Shown piece by piece: positions 20,005 to 24,655 of a DNA stretch of 24,655 nt. A program made the position numbers and the translations under genes. Under the pieces are notes generated by a model. It was not told where the DNA came from. It searched no databases and was given only the letters and a program-made list of their open reading frames with translations. The stretch lies in NCBI RefSeq assembly GCF_000485595.1, contig NW_014577096.1:124862-149516 (forward strand), in the 5' to 3' direction. Each line of letters starts with the position of its first letter. Within the stretch, counting starts at the first letter, position 1. This stretch comes from Priapulus caudatus (Eukaryota; Priapulida; Priapulimorpha; Priapulimorphida; Priapulidae).

Positions 20005-22107
20005 GTGAGTCATCACTTATTCTCGTAATGGGAATCAGACAGATGCGCCTCGGCTTTGGCTCATGCCCGTAAAAATAGCTCATTGGCACCTCTGTACTTT
20101 GTTTTCTATTAACGAAAGTTTTGCACTTTAGAGCATTAATGTAAGAATACATTTTCCCTCATATACGTGCTAGTAAGCAAGTATACGTACTTGTTGATTG
20201 TTATTGCAGTGCTTTTTTGAATTTTGTATTAGTTGTGTACATTATGTAGCGGTGTTTGCTATTACAATATAGATTATTTCGCGCCCATATAATATACCTT
20301 TTGTTGTTTTGTATGTTAGTTTCTAGTTTTACATATTATGGTCATTGTTGCAATTATTGCTTTACCTTTCAGCGTCATCTAGGAGTACACCATCCAGGGA
20401 TGATGACCGGTAAGTTACAAGCATATATTTTATGAATCTAAAATTAGTTATAAAATTATTGAAAAATCAAGCGGAGCCTTTTGCTTCTCACGCCTATATT
20501 TTTCAAAAACAATGATGATTAGATGTTATTTAATCGATGCGCCAATTTATCCGAGGCTCGATGAAGCGTGAACACCGTACAATAAGGAACCCAGTATGAT
20601 ACAGTGCAAGATCGTGGCTAAATTATCGCTCTTCCTATTATGAAATACTAATGCTGCCAGTCATCTACATTCATAACTTTATAATATTCTATAGCATCTA
20701 TAAAATAGATAAAGGCAATATTAGATCTAGGTTGCCGCGTCACTCATGCATACGTCACTTCATGTTTTTGTTACGTGTTGCTTCTACACAGTACCTATAA
20801 CCGTACACACAAAATTTCCATGCAAGGCCATAAAATTTTGGATGTCCGAAAATGCAGATATAATTTAGGCCCACCTATCAAGTAATATCAAAAGTCCATA
20901 ATAGACTATGGACTATGGAAATATTCTATTATAGACTCTTGGTAATATCCATGGAGTGTGATGCACCAATTGGGCTGTTCGTAATTTACTTTGTTCGAAA
21001 GATTTTAACATTCTTCGTTACCTACTTTGTTATAATGCGCTTTGTGTGGTTGTATGTTTGTCTGCACGCGGCGCAACGCGTGATTTAACGCAGTTGGCGT
21101 TTTGGGGAAAATGTACATAATGTATTCCTTCCTTCAAAAAAGCTGTTTTTCAATGCTGTAGAAGTGCGTGGTGCGAAGTTCACGCTAAAATGTTAAAGCT
21201 ATATATATATATATATATAGAGCCATAAATTCTCCACACTGTTAAGATATTTCTGTGTAGTTCCGCTGTCTTTGTTTGAGTCTGACTTACGAGTCTGTTT
21301 GTGACGTTATTATAGTCATTCGCCTTCAGTTGGATGGACGAGGAAATTAATGTTAGTTCGAGACGAATGAACCAATTCAATTAGCCGATTTTTACCAATA
21401 CGCTACTGATATGGATGATAGTATATAACACACAATTAAGTTGGGTGTGTGCACGTGCAATGATTTTCTACGCTCTGACTTATTTTGCGACGGGTGTTAC
21501 CAGCGTGTGCTTATTGTCTGCAGCTAACCTCCGGCATTTTCACCGTGATGTTTCGCCAAGTTGCTTTAATGCTACATTCGTCCGACGATCTACTGCTCTG
21601 ATTAATCAACCGCACTTTATTGATTAATTTTCGCGTAACATGTGCATTAGACGCCACTAGCGCCTGTTTATGATATGTTATACGATATGTTTCTAAACAT
21701 ACGCCTAACCTATATTTATAGAACTCTAACAAGAAAATACGTCAAAAAACCGACTCGATAATAATGTAGTTTATAGAAATTTCGCCCTCTGATTCGGTAT
21801 TATATTGGTTTGGTTTTTTCACATTTAAATTAACGGATCTTCTGGGCAATAGACGTCCGATGAATCAATGCATCATCCTATGAGAATGTCTGCGTTGCGA
21901 ATGTGCCTAGTCATGCAGTTAAGGGCGCCGGCGAAGATGAAATGGCTTCAATAGGAGATGTTAAATAGAGACATCGTCACGTGGCTAGTAGGCAGTAGGT
22001 GTAATGCGAGCATTTTGTTCTAACCACAGGTCCTCCGCTATCTCGGGTCAGACTCAAAGGCGTGCTTCTCTAGCCAGCAATGAAGAGCAGTCGTCCACTG
22101 CTAGCAG
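18666..22107 (+). CDS. tn: TRIM-NHL family E3 ubiquitin ligase, thin/nhl-1-like (5' part, partial at window edge)
   Basis: The first three coding exons are placed: 18666-20004, 20373-20409 and 22030-22107, with matching phases (1, then 2, then 2). Together they encode about 484 residues. Order: RING C3HC4 (residues 34-74), atypical B-box (128-155), coiled coil (~165-310), then a Ser/Thr/Arg-rich linker. The blocks YRNPKLLPCQHTFC, VRRQVKCPECRAEH and FLEL closely resemble Drosophila thin (abba) and C. elegans nhl-1, which end in an NHL propeller; those exons must lie past the last exon seen here. RING TRIM proteins transfer ubiquitin to substrates; thin/TRIM32-type ligases act in muscle maintenance (family knowledge). 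It is divergently oriented to ZAK, about 5 kb away. Confidence 0.85.
20005..20372 (+). other. TRIM-NHL intron 1
   Basis: AT-rich intron from GTGAGT to TTTCAG, 368 bp. The exon-1 frame runs into a stop at 20070-20072 if unspliced. Nothing else was recognised. Confidence 0.8.
20373..20409 (+). CDS. tn: TRIM-NHL exon 2 (37 nt)
   Basis: It lies between CCTTTCAG and GTAAGT and reads ASSRSTPSRDDD with the split Ala codon, continuing the Ser/Arg-rich linker. Phase 1 in, 2 out. Short, but both splice sites are near-consensus and the composition fits. Confidence 0.75.
20410..22029 (+). other. TRIM-NHL intron 2
   Basis: AT-rich intron of 1.62 kb with a (TA)n run at about 21200-21220. Short ORFs show no domains. 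No transposon was recognised. Confidence 0.7.
22030..22107 (+). CDS. tn: TRIM-NHL exon 3 (78 nt)
   Basis: It follows ACCACAG and is followed by GTGTGTGTG. With the incoming CG it reads RSSAISGQTQRRASLASNEE and QSSTAS, again Ser-rich linker, phase 2 in and out. RRAS is a basophilic-kinase-type site. The donor lies in a GTGTGT run, so the exact end could shift by 2-4 nt. Confidence 0.7.
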
Positions 22108-22898
22108 GTGTGTGTGCGCGTGTGCGAGAGTGTACTGTCACGCACACATACACACGCACTGCCTGGTTTTCCGTCGTCGTCATCACCGACATGCCTGTCT
22201 CGTGTCTCGTTTCTCCGTTTTCCGTGTAGCTCTCTTAGTTTGTCATTGGTGTCATTGCCTCCTTAAGGTACATTACGTCCAGCGGCTACACGTCATGTGG
22301 CAAAACGCAGACACGATATCGTAATCCAGGTTTCAGGTTATCGCATCATGCCTATTACCAAGGTTACGATATCATATCTACGCAAAACGTAGAATCGCTT
22401 TAAAACCGTTAGCCATTCACGTTAAGACATATTAATCAAATTAGATGGAAAACTGGGGATGGAGAACGCGAGAATCTGAAACGAGTCGTGTTGGTGAGAT
22501 GTCGGAAACCACGCAGGCGGGTGTTGTGGGGTGGCAGCTTGTAACATAGAGCTCTGTTTTTCAGCCGGTGGTGAGAATAGACTCACCTACGATCATGTAT
22601 TCACCCATTTTCCCCTTAGGTAAGTTAATTGTTGATGGAAATAATAATTAGGCATTGGATCTTCAATGCCGTTTATGGAATTGCTGTTTTGGCCTGTGAC
22701 TAGTTAGTTCTAGCTGTATCCATTGGACATTGCGAAGAGAATCGCTCTAGCATGGGATTATTCGAACAACTCGCTTGCTTATGTTTCTCCCGTGTGAACC
22801 AATCTACCCACATGCTTGTAGCGCTCGCGTGCAGATTTATACCGGAAACAATATGGCTGCTGCGGTAGTACACCGACTGTCCAATCAGGTCTGATCGC
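22108..22898 (+). other. TRIM-NHL intron 3 region
   Basis: About 0.8 kb after exon 3. It contains a GTGTGT-rich start and the candidate exon or zero-length splice site at 22565-22625. The right part is mixed-composition sequence without recognised features up to the TIR element at 22899. Confidence 0.55.
22565..22625 (+). other. Candidate exon or recursive-splice site
   Basis: GTTTTTCAG ends at 22564 and a consensus donor GTAAGT starts at 22620, making a possible 55-nt exon. It is open in phase 0 (starting PVVRIDSPTIMYSP) but hits a stop in the phase-2 frame that exon 3 predicts. The end itself, a pyrimidine-rich tract then TTAG directly followed by GTAAGT, is also the layout of a recursive (zero-length) splice site. 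Which of these is used, if any, is open. Confidence 0.35.
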
Positions 22899-23756
22899 AA
22901 ACTCCACGACAGATGGCGCCCTTGCTCTGGCTCAATTCACCACTGCCACAAGTAGATTTTCCGTTATATGTAACGCTTTTTTACCACAAGTTTTACAGTG
23001 ACCAGGTTACTCGTATCCTATGTAATAAGATTTGTACTAATAAAAGTTGCAAAGATATTAAAAAACCTACCATTATTTTATGAAAAATTTGATAAAATAG
23101 TGATACGAAATAGTGCGCGTATTGTGCGCCCATTTACTACTTTCAAATAATTACGCTGTTTACTAAACTAAGTTCACGTGTTTATTTAATATTTATCATG
23201 AAATTTTCGGATGCTTGCCAATATACCTAATTCTCGAATATTGTCTTTGAGAAATTTTTGCGTATTCAGCTTAAAACTTTTAAATTTGTCCACCAACAAA
23301 CATGCAAAACAGAAATTTCTGATGTTTTGTTCGGCGGCCGGGGACTTCGCGGCCGTTGGATTGCCATTCGCTGGATTTCCCCGGAGCTACACCCACTTGA
23401 AAAATAGTACTAACCTTGTGGCCAAACTCCAAGACAGATAGCGCTCATCCGACCGTTATTTCATGAAAAATTTGATAAAATATTGATACGAAATAGTACG
23501 CGGATTGTGCGCCCAATTACCTTTTTCAAATCATACGCTGTTTACGAATCTCCATTCGCTGGATTTTCCCGGAGCTCCGCCCACTTTGAAAATAGTGCTA
23601 GCATTGTGGCACAAACTGCATGCAGCGCCTCCTTCCCACACTCAGAATATACGTAGAATTGAGCCAGAGCTAGAGCGCCATCTGTCGTGGAGTTTGATTG
23701 TGACACTGGTATCCGGAGTGTATAAAGGGGCACTGCATGCAGTTTGGTCTGATCGC
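22888..23756. mobile_element. TIR element with subterminal AAACTCCACGACAGATGGCGC motifs, 11-bp flanking repeat
   Basis: The element proper is about 22899-23745 (847 bp), flanked by GGTCTGATCGC at 22888-22898 and 23746-23756. A 41-bp inverted repeat (22898-22938 versus 23656-23696, 39 of 41 matching) is built around CCACGACAGATGGCGC. Diverged copies occur at about 23424-23446, 23613-23632 and, inverted, at the right end (GCATGCAGTTT). The interior has two direct modules: 23073-23165 repeated at 23456-23546, and 23362-23423 repeated at 23551-23611. No transposase ORF. The 11-bp duplication fits Mutator-like MITEs (inference). Confidence 0.65.
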
Positions 23757-24597
23757 TGTGTACGGAGTAACGGAGTGCCCTTTTCAGACGCACCCTCGTA
23801 TGTGTTCGGTCGGTGCTCTCTACCTCCATATGAAGTATTCATTGGAACACGCGTTGTGCTGTTTGTTTTTCCGAATATAAAAAAAGAGTTGCTAAGCTTC
23901 TCTATCGACCGTTCGTCGACATTGGCGCCCTGTTTGTTTATCTAATGTTAGTCAATAGTAATGTACGCGTGAAGCCCATGCCTCACCCTGTAGGACGAAA
24001 ATAGAAAGTATCAAAGAAGCGTGCTGTAAAGTTCGCAGTGACAGCCTGCTGATATATAACGGCCAATATAAAATATATGTCAAGTGTTTTTTTTATCGAA
24101 AATACTCTGGCCCGGCAAGTGAATAAAAACTTGTTTTTGAACAAAGGTCTGAATTCCGTCACTCATCGCTGCGCCTGTCGTAATTTTGAATTTACAGACA
24201 CAAACATCGTTTAATAATAGACCGTACAGATTTTTAATGAAGATCGTCTTCGTAGAAAGTTAATTCAGAAATCTAGGCAAAAAAATTATTGTGCCTAAAA
24301 ATCAATCGATTTTGATAGTCACGACGGTTGCCTATACGCACCGATTATGCAAGTTTACTGGACGCCAATGAAAGATTAGATTATAGTGTCATTGGCCATG
24401 AAGAAATAGCACGAGGAAAAAATTAGAATTTTCAAAAGAGATGTCGTAGTAAGAGATAGTTATGGGGATGCTGGAAATAGAGTTTTGAGGTCGATAAATC
24501 TTTAAGAAGTCACGCATTGCATCGCAATGGGCTCGACGAGCCAAAGTCTAATGATATATTTTTTTAGCTGAAAGAATGGCTACCACATCCCTATGGA

Positions 24598-24599
<2 letters not shown>
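23757..24599. other. AT-rich region right of the TIR element
   Basis: No exon with good splice borders and no repeat was recognised. It may still be intron of the TRIM-NHL gene, since its NHL exons have not appeared. Confidence 0.5.

Positions 24600-24655
<56 letters not shown>
24600..24655. repeat. (TG)n microsatellite at window edge
   Basis: A pure TG dinucleotide run of about 55 bp, cut by the window's right end. Confidence 0.97.

Overview
The window is animal nuclear DNA. It has multi-exon genes with GT-AG introns, AT-rich introns against GC-rich exons, microsatellites, foldback DNA transposons, and interstitial repeats of the TTAGGG type. TTAGGG rather than TTAGG, together with THAP/SWIM/Harbinger transposon debris, points to a non-arthropod, probably marine, invertebrate. 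The species cannot be fixed from the sequence.

Two protein genes lie head to head. On the minus strand, about 13.5 kb down to 1.43 kb, is an essentially complete ortholog of the mixed-lineage kinase ZAK (MAP3K20), the MAP3K that senses stalled or collided ribosomes. I could place 19 coding exons with consistent splice phases: kinase domain (A-J), linker and leucine-zipper coiled coil (K-L), SAM domain (M-N), a helix after SAM (O), the conserved beta-rich domain after SAM (P-S), and a long basic, disordered C-terminal exon (T). One short linker exon between O and P is unresolved. On the plus strand, from 18.67 kb, is the 5' part of a TRIM-NHL E3 ligase gene of the thin/nhl-1 type (RING, atypical B-box, coiled coil, Ser/Arg-rich linker). 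Its NHL propeller exons must lie beyond the right edge.

Layout: 1-593 is a 148-bp satellite with one YY1-type motif per monomer. 594-1429 holds no recognised gene (3' flank of ZAK). 1430-13495 is ZAK, whose introns contain a foldback element with a TTAGGG core (6360-6637), a 36-bp perfect palindrome, and two perfect CRE octamers. 13.8-15.2 kb is a transposon graveyard with THAP, SWIM and PIF/Harbinger-type transposase fragments. 15228-15579 is a second foldback element with a telomere-type core. 15951-16213 is a third foldback element without telomeric repeats. 16.2-17.9 kb is AT-rich intergenic DNA. 17.9-18.66 kb is the GC/CpG-rich promoter and 5' leader of the TRIM gene, with upstream ORFs. 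18666-22107 holds three TRIM-NHL exons. 22899-23745 is a fourth TIR element, and the window ends in a (TG)n tract.

The most unusual feature is the pair of short TIR elements with different termini, each flanked by a 9-10 bp direct repeat and each enclosing a telomere-like array. One array is organised as a 48-bp higher-order repeat.
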